From positions 1 through 13,790 of the forward strand of contig CAZTKP010000067.1 in assembly GCA_964614215.1 (NCBI GenBank): DNA of 13,790 nucleotides, given 5' to 3'. Shown one piece after another: positions 1 to 7,466 of the stretch (positions are counted from its first letter, which is position 1; each line of letters starts with the position of its first letter). The notes beneath the pieces were generated by a model. The model was given only the letters and a program-made list of their open reading frames with translations. It did no database searches and was not told the DNA's origin. The position numbers were made by a program, and so were the translations under genes. This stretch comes from CAZTKP01 sp964614215. Lineage in GTDB: Bacteria > UBP6 > UBA1177.

Positions 1-128
1 ATTCAGATCATAAAGGATTTCCCGTTGTCACAAGCGGAACAGTTACAGCAAGGGTAAAGGTGTTTCTGATCATAAGCGATAATACTACAGATTATGATAT
101 TAAGGTCAGGTCATCGCAGTTTTTCTAG
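1..128 (+). CDS. C-terminal fragment of an unidentified protein (partial)
   Basis: The reading frame with codons starting at base 3 is open from the window edge to a TAG at 126-128 and gives 41 residues ending in VRSSQFF. The fragment alternates hydrophobic and polar residues (TARVKVFLIISD, then DYDIKV), as in beta strands. The competing frame from base 1 stops at 57. The start lies outside the window, so no family can be named. It ends just upstream of a promoter-like sequence, so it probably belongs to a separate transcription unit from the lipoprotein that follows. Confidence 0.45.
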   Translation, partial: SDHKGFPVVTSGTVTARVKVFLIISDNTTDYDIKVRSSQFF

Positions 129-140
129 TTGTTAATCATC

Positions 141-168
141 TTGACTTCATCTATATTTTGCATATAAA
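141..168 (+). promoter_or_regulatory. Sigma70-like promoter for the 267-1922 lipoprotein gene
   Basis: TTGACT (141-146) and TATAAA (163-168) are separated by 16 bp, each one base off the sigma70 consensus hexamer. Transcription would start near 175 and give a leader of about 90 nt before the ATG at 267. No other gene starts nearby. The call rests on the hexamers and spacing alone. Confidence 0.6.
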
Positions 169-253
169 ACCTGTCGGGGTAGGAATTCAACAACCTTTCT
201 TACAACTTGAAACATTGTTCTAATGGAGCAATGACCACTTTGCAAATTGTTTC

Positions 254-257
254 GGAG
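254..257 (+). promoter_or_regulatory. Ribosome binding site that fixes the lipoprotein start at 267
   Basis: GGAG lies 9 nt before the ATG at 267. The in-frame ATG at 207 would add 20 polar residues in front of the signal peptide, which would spoil a type II signal sequence. This Shine-Dalgarno therefore supports 267 as the real start. Confidence 0.65.
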
Positions 258-266
258 AAAAAATCC

Positions 267-1922
267 ATGAAGACATTTCTGACAGTAGCGATCTTTGGAG
301 TATTTATGATTATTGGTTGTGGCACGGACGGCGGTGATACGGACACTAACGATAGCGATACAGAGGCTAACGGAAGTGATATCGATACGGAAACAAGCGA
401 CATTGACGCTGACTCAGGCAGTGTTGATACAGATGCTGACACAGAGACAAGCAGTACAGGCATTTATGTGGCAGAATCAGATGAAACTACGAAATACATT
501 TTTGAAATAATGGGAAGTCCCTTACTCATTGGCTCAAAAGTTTATATGCGTCAATATAAAGGCCTCGATAGTGGTGAAATTGCCATGAAAGTTGCTTCAT
601 ATGATGTGAGTGGATTTAAAAATGACACAAATCTCAATGATCTACCGACAAATATTCTATATGAACAAGTCGGTCCAAACTATACGACAGCTAAATTCAG
701 TCAGCGTTATTATGATATTGCCGAAGTGGATAACAACTTATACTTTGCAACACTGCCGGCCGACACTGAGACACTGAGTCAAAGTTCGTTCATAAAGTAC
801 GATATCGTTTCCGGTTCAGAAACATATCATGTGAAAGAAAATCCAGTAAATGGAGAAAATCTGGATACAACTTTTGATCTGGCACGCGGATGGTTTGTTC
901 CTTTTGACTCAAATAAATACATGGGAATAGTTGAAGGATCTATTGTTAAAGCAGTAGATGTTTCAGACGGTTCTTCATATAAGTATGGAAAGTACGATTA
1001 TTTTGGTGCGGGTGCAAGCAATACTGATAATATCCCGCCTGTTGCAAATGATACCAATTTCTTTTTTGCAGATACGATCAACTTTTATAATGTCGGTTTT
1101 TTAGCAGACGCAGATTCAGTTGAATACGGAAGAAGAAATACAATGACAGATTCAAAATATTCAGAAACTGATATCTTAAGCAGTTTTAAAGAAAAATATA
1201 CCGGTTCAAACGATTACTACAACATTTCACAAACTGCACCCTTAGTTCTTGACGGAGACGATATTTATGCATTTGTTTCGCTTACTTATGACGATGCAGA
1301 TGATTTTCCAATGAACGACTTGTACCTTTTAAATTATGACACAAGCTCAGTTCTGAAAAGCATCACATATTTAGATGGAAACACATTGGGTGGTAATTAT
1401 TTCGATGTGTCGCAAATAAGTAAATATAAAGATACGCTCTATTTTAAATTCAGACACGACCTGAAAGTTGAACTGTGTGCATATAATTTAAGCACGCAGA
1501 CTTTTACTTTCAGGCATCTCCTGGCTGATCATCCACATATGCCTGACATTCCTGCGACAACATATGTTATTACAGGAGATACCATTATCATGCCGGAAAA
1601 TATAAAAAGAGCCGATTATGACCCTGAAAACAACACTGAAAGCACTTTTTATTACGATCTGGTTTTTAAAGTGCTTGATATTACTGATGGTTCTGAGATC
1701 AAGACAGTTCATCATAAAGATCTGGACGGTCTTCGCTATTCAGAGAATGACGTAAGAGTGAGAGCTTCAGTGTCTGATGCAGATGCAGTGTACTTTTTCG
1801 GAATGAGAACAATTGGCACCAGCTCTGTTCACAACATGATAATTAAAATCGACACCCCATCAAATAGTGTCCAGAAAACAAGAGATCGCTTTGACAGCCA
1901 CTTAACTGCAGTTGTGAAATAA
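267..1922 (+). CDS. Lipoprotein with acidic linker and probable beta-propeller body
   Basis: This is a 551-residue protein starting at the ATG preceded by GGAG. Residues 1-18 form a lipoprotein signal (MKTFLTVAIFGVFMIIGC) with lipidated Cys18. Residues 21-63 are an Asp/Thr/Ser/Glu-rich spacer with DTDT and DSDT-like units. The rest has recurring segments of the type 'D-G/N-D-xx-Y-F/A ... L-x-x-Y-D' (for example DGDDIYAFVS, KDTLYFKFRH, DADAVYFFGM), roughly 45-70 residues apart. That pattern resembles beta-propeller blades, but I recognise no named family and see no catalytic motif. The protein is probably anchored in the outer membrane by its lipid, with the acidic stretch as a flexible tether. 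It appears monocistronic, with its own promoter upstream and a 110-bp gap before moxR. Confidence 0.85.
   Translation: MKTFLTVAIFGVFMIIGCGTDGGDTDTNDSDTEANGSDIDTETSDIDADSGSVDTDADTETSSTGIYVAESDETTKYIFEIMGSPLLIGSKVYMRQYKGLDSGEIAMKVASYDVSGFKNDTNLNDLPTNILYEQVGPNYTTAKFSQRYYDIAEVDNNLYFATLPADTETLSQSSFIKYDIVSGSETYHVKENPVNGENLDTTFDLARGWFVPFDSNKYMGIVEGSIVKAVDVSDGSSYKYGKYDYFGAGASNTDNIPPVANDTNFFFADTINFYNVGFLADADSVEYGRRNTMTDSKYSETDILSSFKEKYTGSNDYYNISQTAPLVLDGDDIYAFVSLTYDDADDFPMNDLYLLNYDTSSVLKSITYLDGNTLGGNYFDVSQISKYKDTLYFKFRHDLKVELCAYNLSTQTFTFRHLLADHPHMPDIPATTYVITGDTIIMPENIKRADYDPENNTESTFYYDLVFKVLDITDGSEIKTVHHKDLDGLRYSENDVRVRASVSDADAVYFFGMRTIGTSSVHNMIIKIDTPSNSVQKTRDRFDSHLTAVVK
327..455 (+). repeat. Low-complexity Asp/Thr/Ser/Glu linker-coding stretch
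   Basis: Degenerate GAT/GAC-ACA/ACG units encode residues 21-63 of the lipoprotein. The stretch is compositionally unlike the rest of the gene, contains most of its DxDT-type units, and would be prone to expansion or contraction. A similar acidic linker occurs at the C-terminus of the minus-strand NlpC/P60 protein. Confidence 0.6.
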
Positions 1923-1956
1923 GCAGACTTAGATGAATCACAAGTCGATTGAGTTA

Positions 1957-1984
1957 TTTTGATTTTTTCGGGAATAAATATACT
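1957..1984 (+). promoter_or_regulatory. Candidate promoter of the bat operon
   Basis: TATACT (1979-1984) is a good -10 hexamer. A weak -35 (TTTTGA, 1957-1962) lies 16 bp upstream; the better-looking TTGATT at 1959 would leave only 14 bp. This is the only sizeable gap (110 bp) ahead of the ten-gene operon, so a promoter is expected here. A strong Shine-Dalgarno (GGAGG, 2022-2026) follows, 6 nt before the moxR ATG. Confidence 0.35.
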
Positions 1985-2032
1985 ATCAGCTCTGTTTTTA
2001 AAACTGTTTTTTGGACTTAACGGAGGAATAAA

Positions 2033-3010
2033 ATGGAATTCTCTGAAATTAACGAAAGGATCCGGCAGCAGTCAACGGGCGTGAATGCTCTGAGGACTGA
2101 GATATCAAAGATCATCGTCGGTCAGCAGGACATGGTCGATTCTCTGATAATGGGCATTATCGGTGGTGGACATATTCTTCTTGAGGGTGTTCCCGGTCTT
2201 GCAAAGACGACTGCTGTAAAGGCTTTTGCTCAGGCTACAAATCTTGATTTTACAAGAATACAATTTACTCCTGATCTTCTGCCGGCTGATATTATTGGAA
2301 GCCGGATCTACAACATGAATGAAAGAACCTTTGATGTTAAAAAAGGTGTGATCTTTTCAAATGTTGTTCTTGCCGATGAGATAAACCGTGCTCCCGCAAA
2401 GGTTCAGTCCGCACTTCTTGAGGCAATGCAGGAAAGACATGTGACGATCGGCGATCAGACATTCCCTCTTCCCGATCCGTTTATCGTTCTTGCGACACAG
2501 AATCCGCTTGAACAGGAAGGAACATACCCGCTTCCTGAAGCTCAGGTGGACAGGTTCATGTTCAAAGTTCTCATTGATTATCCTACGCAGGATGAAGAGC
2601 TCAAGATCATTGAGAGATTTGAGAAAAAGGAGCTGGAAAGCAAACTCAGCAGAATTCTTGAAAAGAATAATATAAAAGAGTGGCAGGAAACAGTTTCGAT
2701 GATCTATACTGATGAAAGGATCAGAAAATATGTTATCTCGATCGTTTTTGAAACAAGAGAGCCCAAAGACAAGCAGCTTGCCCAGCTCATCGATGTCGGT
2801 GCAAGCCCGAGAGCTAGTCTCTTCCTCGTTCTTGCAGGACGTATCAGAGCTTTCATGGAAGGAAGAAATTTTGTAACTCCTGAAGATATTAAAGAAGTTG
2901 CCTATCCGGTCTTAAGGCACAGAATTATACCTTCATTTGAGGCCGAGGCTGAAAAGATCTCAACAGACAGGATAATCACTGAACTTCTTAACAGGGTAGA
3001 GGTTCCTTAG
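2033..3010 (+). CDS. moxR: MoxR-family AAA+ ATPase
   Basis: This 325-residue protein has the usual MoxR length and all ATPase signatures: Walker A GVPGLAKT (52-59), Walker B VVLADEIN (111-118), sensor 1 ATQNP (154-158), a DRF with a candidate arginine finger (R174), and a sensor 2 GASPR (256-260) before the helical lid. MoxR ATPases act as chaperone-like remodelling factors and are typically encoded next to VWA-domain partners, here DUF58, BatA and BatB. The protein is cytoplasmic, with no signal peptide or TM. The start is supported by GGAGG 6 nt upstream. It is the first gene of the operon, and only 3 nt separate it from the DUF58 gene. No key residue looks lost. Confidence 0.95.
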   Translation: MEFSEINERIRQQSTGVNALRTEISKIIVGQQDMVDSLIMGIIGGGHILLEGVPGLAKTTAVKAFAQATNLDFTRIQFTPDLLPADIIGSRIYNMNERTFDVKKGVIFSNVVLADEINRAPAKVQSALLEAMQERHVTIGDQTFPLPDPFIVLATQNPLEQEGTYPLPEAQVDRFMFKVLIDYPTQDEELKIIERFEKKELESKLSRILEKNNIKEWQETVSMIYTDERIRKYVISIVFETREPKDKQLAQLIDVGASPRASLFLVLAGRIRAFMEGRNFVTPEDIKEVAYPVLRHRIIPSFEAEAEKISTDRIITELLNRVEVP

Positions 3011-3013
3011 GCC

Positions 3014-3877
3014 ATGCTTAATGAAGAACTGCTGAAAAAGATCAGACTTATTGAGCTTAACGTAAGAAAAAAGGTCGATAACTACCTTCAGGGTTCCTAT
3101 CACACTCTTTTTAAAGGGCAGGGTTTAGAGTTTCAGGAAGTCCGAGAGTATACGGACAGTGACGATGCAAGGATGATCGACTGGAACGTTACTGCAAGGA
3201 TGAACAAGCCTTTCATTAAGCTTTTCAGAGAGGAGAGAGAGCTCACAGTTATGATCGTTGCCGATATTTCGGGTTCCACTCTTTTCGGTATGTCATACAG
3301 CGTTCAGGAAGTTATGGCCACAATTGCTGCGGCTCTCACTTTCAGTGCTATTAAGAACAACGACAAGGTGGGCCTTCTGCTTTTTTCAGACAGGGTGGAG
3401 GAGTACATTCCTCCAAGACGCGGAAAGAATCATCTTCTTACTGTTATCAGAGCATTAATGACAGCAAAACCGGTTGGAAATAAAACAGATACAGATGTTC
3501 CATTCAGGTTTCTGAATAAGGTCATGAAAAGAAAAACACTGACATTTTTTCTTTCCGATATGTTTTTCGGCGAGTTCCCTGATTCGCTTAGAGTGGCCGC
3601 ATCAAAACATGAAATAGTGCCGGTAGGGGTAATGAATGACCAGAGCTACGGCACGATGATAAAAGGAGCTGTCAACGTTGTCGATCCTGAGTCCGGAAAA
3701 AAACAGCTTCTTGATTTCAGCCGTCAGGATGATCGGAAATTCTCAGAATTTGTTGAAGAAAAAGAAGATTCCTTCAAAAGACTCGGACTACGGCCCATCT
3801 GGATAAGGAACAGGGAAAATTTCATGGACGATCTTGTTAACGGTTTCAGAAAAATGAGCAGGGTTAAAAAAAGATGA
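3014..3877 (+). CDS. DUF58 (VWA-like) protein, MoxR partner
   Basis: This 287-residue protein has no signal peptide. The DUF58 hallmark is clear: GLEFQEVREYTDSDDARMID (37-56), continuing into DWNVTAR (56-62). A VWA-like segment follows with a metal-site type DISGS (84-88) after the strand VMIVA, and a second FFLSDM strand (178-183). DUF58 proteins are thought to form complexes with MoxR ATPases; the biochemical activity is not established. Its position directly after moxR and before the BatD-like and BatA genes is the usual order in Bat loci. The stop overlaps the next start as ATGA. Unlike many DUF58 proteins this one lacks N-terminal membrane helices, so it belongs to the short cytoplasmic form. 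Confidence 0.92.
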   Translation: MLNEELLKKIRLIELNVRKKVDNYLQGSYHTLFKGQGLEFQEVREYTDSDDARMIDWNVTARMNKPFIKLFREERELTVMIVADISGSTLFGMSYSVQEVMATIAAALTFSAIKNNDKVGLLLFSDRVEEYIPPRRGKNHLLTVIRALMTAKPVGNKTDTDVPFRFLNKVMKRKTLTFFLSDMFFGEFPDSLRVAASKHEIVPVGVMNDQSYGTMIKGAVNVVDPESGKKQLLDFSRQDDRKFSEFVEEKEDSFKRLGLRPIWIRNRENFMDDLVNGFRKMSRVKKR

Positions 3878-4707
3878 AAAGAATAGTTGCACTGTTTTTT
3901 CTGATAATTTTTACGACTCTTTCTGCTGAAGTTATTGAACCTGAGTTAACTGAAAAGAACTTCACCATAGGTCAGAAGTTTCAGATCCCTGTTGATATTA
4001 AGCCGGGGGAGAAACTGTCGGCAGCACTTACATCAAAAAGTGATTCCGTGGCTATTGTGTCGGCAGTTCCATCTGAAGATAAACTTAAAACAGTTGTAAA
4101 CCTTGTTGCACTTAAGTCAGGAGAGACAGAGATCCCGGATATTGAGCTCAATGTGGATGGAAAGATCCATACAGTCAAGTCGTTCAAAGTGACAGTTACG
4201 GAAAATACAGCTGAATCGGATATGAATCTGCGGGATATAAAAAAACCTGTGAAAATAATGGAAAAGGATTACACGCTGCTTTATGTCGCAGGTGTTCTGA
4301 TCCTTGCCATCCTGATAGTTCTGCTGATAGTTTTTCTTATTAAAAAGTTTCAGAAAAAGGCTGTTGAGGTTCCGGTGGTCGTCACATCGCTAGATATTGC
4401 GAATAAGTATCTCAAAATGGCCAGAGCTGCAAAAGCAAGTGGTGATTTTGAAAGTTATGTCGACCATCTTACGGTCGGGATACGGGCCTACATGTCACAC
4501 AAGTCCAGTATTAATTATGCGGAAATGACAACTTCCGAAGTAAGGAGAAAGCTTAGAAAAGATAATAACTTCAGCAAGTTCAACGATAAAATAATTGGTC
4601 TGCTCAGGCTTGGTGACAGGTTCAAGTTCGCAGACGAGATGCTTAAGGAAGAAGATTTTGATGAACTGTACAATGGATTTAAGGAGATCGTAGATGAAGT
4701 TTCTTGA
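3874..4707 (+). CDS. Membrane-anchored BatD-like / DUF4381-like Bat operon protein
   Basis: This is a 277-residue protein. A signal peptide (1-18, ending LSA) is followed by a periplasmic beta-rich domain of about 110 residues. That domain contains the NLVALKSGETEIPDIELNVDG stretch typical of Ig-like folds ('G-x-x-x-I-P'). A strong TM helix (134-156) is followed by a cytoplasmic helical domain with LLRLGDRFKFADE (243-255), resembling the C-terminal tail of BatD/DUF4381 proteins. It looks like a reduced version of BatD, with one Ig-like module instead of several. Proteins of this design sit between DUF58 and BatA in many Bat loci. It overlaps the upstream gene by 4 nt and batA by 14 nt. The family assignment comes from architecture and context, not a diagnostic motif. 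Confidence 0.75.
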   Translation: MKRIVALFFLIIFTTLSAEVIEPELTEKNFTIGQKFQIPVDIKPGEKLSAALTSKSDSVAIVSAVPSEDKLKTVVNLVALKSGETEIPDIELNVDGKIHTVKSFKVTVTENTAESDMNLRDIKKPVKIMEKDYTLLYVAGVLILAILIVLLIVFLIKKFQKKAVEVPVVVTSLDIANKYLKMARAAKASGDFESYVDHLTVGIRAYMSHKSSINYAEMTTSEVRRKLRKDNNFSKFNDKIIGLLRLGDRFKFADEMLKEEDFDELYNGFKEIVDEVS

Positions 4708-5680
4708 TCCATACGCACTGATACTGCTTGCTGTTCCGTTTATCCTTATTGTTGTGAAGGTCAGGACCGGAGGCGGATTTGTCAGAACATTCTTTACGAA
4801 TTTCCGCTCTATGCGCTCACAGGTATCTGCAGCTTACTTTCTTCCTCAGTTTTTTGATGTGGCGGCACTTATTCTGCTGATCGTTGCTCTTGCCAGACCT
4901 GTAAGTCTTGAAAAAACGATCGTTCCTCCTGTTGAAGGGAAGGACATAATGGTCGTTCTTGATGTCTCAGGGTCTATGGAAGCTCTTGATTTTCAGCCGA
5001 AGAACAGGATCGAAGCTGCAAAACTTGTGATAAAGAACTTTATTAAAGGCAGACATAGCGACAGACTGGGGCTTGTTTTCTTTGCAAAGGACAGTTTTCT
5101 TCAGGTGCCGCTTACAACGGATTACGATGTTTATCAGGAATTGCTTTCAAGGCTCAAAACAGGAGTCATTGAAGATGGAACTGCAATAGGAAACGGGGTT
5201 GGACTTGCCTTAAGCAGGCTTGAGAGCAGCAAGGCAAAAAGCAGGGTTGTCATACTTCTTACCGACGGTGATAACAACGCAGGCAATCTAAGCCCCGAAA
5301 CTGCTTCTGAAATTGCAAAAAAAGAAGGGATAAAGATATATTCCATACTTATAGGAACAGATAAACCTGTAAAATTCCCGACAGGAAAGGATTTTTTCGG
5401 CAGACAGGCCTATCAGACGATACAGATGAAGACGAATCCTGACCTCCTTAAAAAAATGGCTGAGACATCGGGAGGAAAATTCTACCGTTCCATAAGTACT
5501 GAAGAGCTGAAAAAGGCATTTCGCGACATCGATTCGCTTGAAAAAAGTCCCGTGCCGTCAAGAAAACTTAAAATATACAACGAATATGCGGTGATCTTCA
5601 TCGGTATTTCCATGATACTGATAGTTCTTGCAAGACTTCTTTCACTTCTTTTTAAGGTTTATCCGGAGGTGGAAAGATGA
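4694..5680 (+). CDS. batA: BatA, VWA-domain inner-membrane protein
   Basis: This 328-residue protein has two N-terminal hydrophobic segments (about 7-22 and 53-68, the second ending ALARP as in Bat VWA proteins), a VWA domain (about 83-290) and a C-terminal TM (298-320). The MIDAS metal site is complete: DVSGS (90-94), Thr in DGTAIG (161-166) and the TDGD aspartate (190-193). VWA domains bind a divalent metal and partner proteins. Here the domain should be held at the membrane together with BatB, with MoxR/DUF58 as likely partners. The start is supported by AAGGAG 7 nt upstream. The gene begins inside the previous one (14-nt overlap) and shares ATGA with batB, so it is translationally coupled on both sides. 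Confidence 0.93.
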   Translation: MKFLDPYALILLAVPFILIVVKVRTGGGFVRTFFTNFRSMRSQVSAAYFLPQFFDVAALILLIVALARPVSLEKTIVPPVEGKDIMVVLDVSGSMEALDFQPKNRIEAAKLVIKNFIKGRHSDRLGLVFFAKDSFLQVPLTTDYDVYQELLSRLKTGVIEDGTAIGNGVGLALSRLESSKAKSRVVILLTDGDNNAGNLSPETASEIAKKEGIKIYSILIGTDKPVKFPTGKDFFGRQAYQTIQMKTNPDLLKKMAETSGGKFYRSISTEELKKAFRDIDSLEKSPVPSRKLKIYNEYAVIFIGISMILIVLARLLSLLFKVYPEVER

Positions 5681-6651
5681 AGTTCAACGAGTGGAGATAT
5701 CTGCTATTGGCTCTTGTCTGGTTTCCGATCCTCGTTTTCTGGGTGATCTATGCCGCAAGAAAGAGACTGGAGTTCTATAAACTTTTCTCCGATTCCCAGA
5801 AACTGAAAATATTCAACTTTGATAATCGGAAAATGTGGGTTAAAAGGATCCTTATTTTTACAGTGCTTTCTCTTTTTACGCTTGCTCTTGCAAGACCTCT
5901 GATCGGTGGTGAGGAAGTTAACACGAAAAGTGAGGGAATAGATATTGCCGTTATCTTTGATGTAAGTCTGAGTATGCTTGCTGAAGATGAAAATGGAGCC
6001 AGATATAAGAAAGGAAAGATGATGCTGGCCGATGTAGTCGATTCGCTTGAAGGCGACAGAGTTTCCATAATTCCTTTTGCGGGTTCCGCTTTTCTGCAGC
6101 TTCCTCTGACTGATGATTATGAAACTGTTCAGACAGTGGTTTCTGTTCTTGAGCCGGGAATGATAAGAAAACAGGGAACGGCTCTGGGGACTGCTTTTGA
6201 AATGGCTGCTGAAACTCTGACATCTTCTGGTCAGAACTCAGATAAACTGATAGTTGTTATTTCAGACGGAGAGGATCCTGATCTTGATTTTGGTGGAGTC
6301 AGTAAGCTTCTTAAAGATAACAGCATTCACGTTGCTGTTCTTCCGCTGGGGACTCAGGAAGGGGCTCCGATCAGAATAGGTGAGAGTTACCTTAAGGATG
6401 AACGCGGTGAGACAGTTGTTTCAAAGCTTGAGAAAGGTTTTTTTGAGAAATGTTATAAAGAGTTCAGTGCAGTTGAGATAGAAAGGGGAAGCACTATCAG
6501 CAGTTATGTTAAGGATTTTAAGAAGTCTGTGCTTTCAGAAAAAAGGGTTATCCATATTTATACTGAGAGATTTCAGATCCCGCTGCTTCTGGGGATCATA
6601 CTTTTTATACTTTATCAGCTGATGTCCGCAACGACGAGGAAGGAAAGATGA
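5677..6651 (+). CDS. batB: BatB, second VWA-domain inner-membrane protein
   Basis: This 324-residue protein has the same architecture as BatA: TM segments at about 8-26 and 56-73 (ending ALARP), a VWA domain (about 87-285) and a C-terminal TM (300-317). MIDAS residues are intact in DVSLS (95-99), QGTALG (166-171) and SDGED (196-200). BatA and BatB look like ancient tandem duplicates that have diverged strongly outside the metal site. BatB-type insertions appear around residues 225-250. A strong Shine-Dalgarno, GGAGG (5665-5669), lies within the end of batA. ATGA overlaps occur at both ends. Confidence 0.93.
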   Translation: MKFNEWRYLLLALVWFPILVFWVIYAARKRLEFYKLFSDSQKLKIFNFDNRKMWVKRILIFTVLSLFTLALARPLIGGEEVNTKSEGIDIAVIFDVSLSMLAEDENGARYKKGKMMLADVVDSLEGDRVSIIPFAGSAFLQLPLTDDYETVQTVVSVLEPGMIRKQGTALGTAFEMAAETLTSSGQNSDKLIVVISDGEDPDLDFGGVSKLLKDNSIHVAVLPLGTQEGAPIRIGESYLKDERGETVVSKLEKGFFEKCYKEFSAVEIERGSTISSYVKDFKKSVLSEKRVIHIYTERFQIPLLLGIILFILYQLMSATTRKER

Positions 6652-7457
6652 GAATACTTTCTGTGTTATTGGGAGTGATGCTTCTGCTTTGTTCGTTCAC
6701 TCCTTTTGAAAAAGAGGCAAAGGAGAGCGAAGAAGGAAGAAAAAAGTATGAACAGGGTGATATGGAAAGTGCACAGAAGCAGTTTGAAAAAGCTTCGGAA
6801 AGACTGAAAAAAAGTCCTCAGGCATATTTCGATCTGGGCAATGCGAGACTTAAGGCAGGAAAGAACGAGGAAGCCCTCGATGCCTACAGAAAATCGTTGG
6901 AAACAGGAAAGGCTGACAGATCTCTGCGCTCAGGGATCTATCACAACATGGGGAACACCTTTGCGAGCATGGGAAAACTTAACGATGCCGAAAAAATGTT
7001 CGTTAAGTCACTGATCGAAGAGCCTAGCAGAGAAAGTGCTGAAAATCTTGAGATAGTAAGAAGAATGATAAAGCAGCAACAGCAGCAGCAACAGCAGCAG
7101 AAACAGGATCAGCAGAAAAAGGACGACCAGGAACAGGAAGAGAAAAAGGACGGTCAGCAGCAGGAAAACCAGGAAAAGCAGGAAGATCAGGAGCAGAAAT
7201 CTCAGGATCAGCAGAAACAGGAAGATGAAGAGCAGCAGCAAAAAGAACAGGAACAGGCTCAGAAAGAGGAGCAGGAAAAAAAGCAGGAGGAAAAACAGGC
7301 CGCTGCTGCGAAGAAGGAAGAAGATAAAGAAGATAAAGAAGAAGAGGATAAGGAAAAAGGGCAGCTCCTCAAGCAGTTCAAGCAGAGGAAAAATTTGCAA
7401 ATAAGCCCTTTCATGCTACAAAAGGAACGCGAATCGGATAGTGGACAGACATGGTAG
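6648..7457 (+). CDS. batC: BatC, TPR protein with long Gln/Glu/Lys tail
   Basis: This 269-residue protein begins with a short hydrophobic signal or signal-anchor (about 3-17). Cys15 sits in LLLC, a poor lipobox, so lipidation is uncertain. TPR-like helices follow at about 26-140, with 'A-x-x-x-F-E-K-A', 'AYFDLGNARLKAGKNEEALD' and 'YHNMGNTFASMGKLNDAEKMF' fitting the TPR consensus. Residues 143-238 are almost entirely Q, E, K and D. The extreme C-terminus returns to normal composition and ends SDSGQTW; a terminal Trp preceded by acidic or polar residues recalls the xDW ending I associate with BatC-type proteins (from memory). TPRs suggest protein-protein contacts with BatB/BatD in the periplasm. 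It overlaps batB by ATGA and sits 9 nt from batD. Confidence 0.88.
   Translation: MRILSVLLGVMLLLCSFTPFEKEAKESEEGRKKYEQGDMESAQKQFEKASERLKKSPQAYFDLGNARLKAGKNEEALDAYRKSLETGKADRSLRSGIYHNMGNTFASMGKLNDAEKMFVKSLIEEPSRESAENLEIVRRMIKQQQQQQQQQKQDQQKKDDQEQEEKKDGQQQENQEKQEDQEQKSQDQQKQEDEEQQQKEQEQAQKEEQEKKQEEKQAAAAKKEEDKEDKEEEDKEKGQLLKQFKQRKNLQISPFMLQKERESDSGQTW
7074..7361 (+). repeat. CAG/GAA-rich purine-biased low-complexity tract in batC
   Basis: About 290 bp made mostly of CAG, CAA, GAA, GAG, AAG and AAA codons encode the Q/E/K tail. The coding strand is strongly purine-rich with very little T. This leaves the reverse strand free of stop codons and creates a spurious antisense frame. Imperfect CAGCAG and GATCAGCAG units suggest slippage-driven growth. 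Confidence 0.75.
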
Positions 7458-7466
7458 AGGATAAGG

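Noticed and set aside
207..266. Upstream in-frame ATG of the lipoprotein gene
   Set aside because: It would place 20 polar residues before the signal peptide, and the GGAG ribosome site belongs to the ATG at 267.
200..463. Minus-strand open frame with Ser/Val/Leu repeats at the lipoprotein start
   Set aside because: It is a shadow of the Asp/Thr-rich linker on the opposite strand. It runs across the promoter and signal-peptide region of the real gene.
1926..1968. GACTT/AAGTC stem followed by T-rich DNA as a terminator after the lipoprotein gene
   Set aside because: The stem is only 5 bp with an 11-nt loop, and the T-run begins 15 nt after the stem. It is too weak to annotate.
7008..7400. 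Long minus-strand open frame rich in Leu/Phe opposite batC
   Set aside because: It is a by-product of the purine-rich Q/E/K coding tract. Its product is nearly pure Leu/Phe/Ile, and it has no convincing ribosome site.
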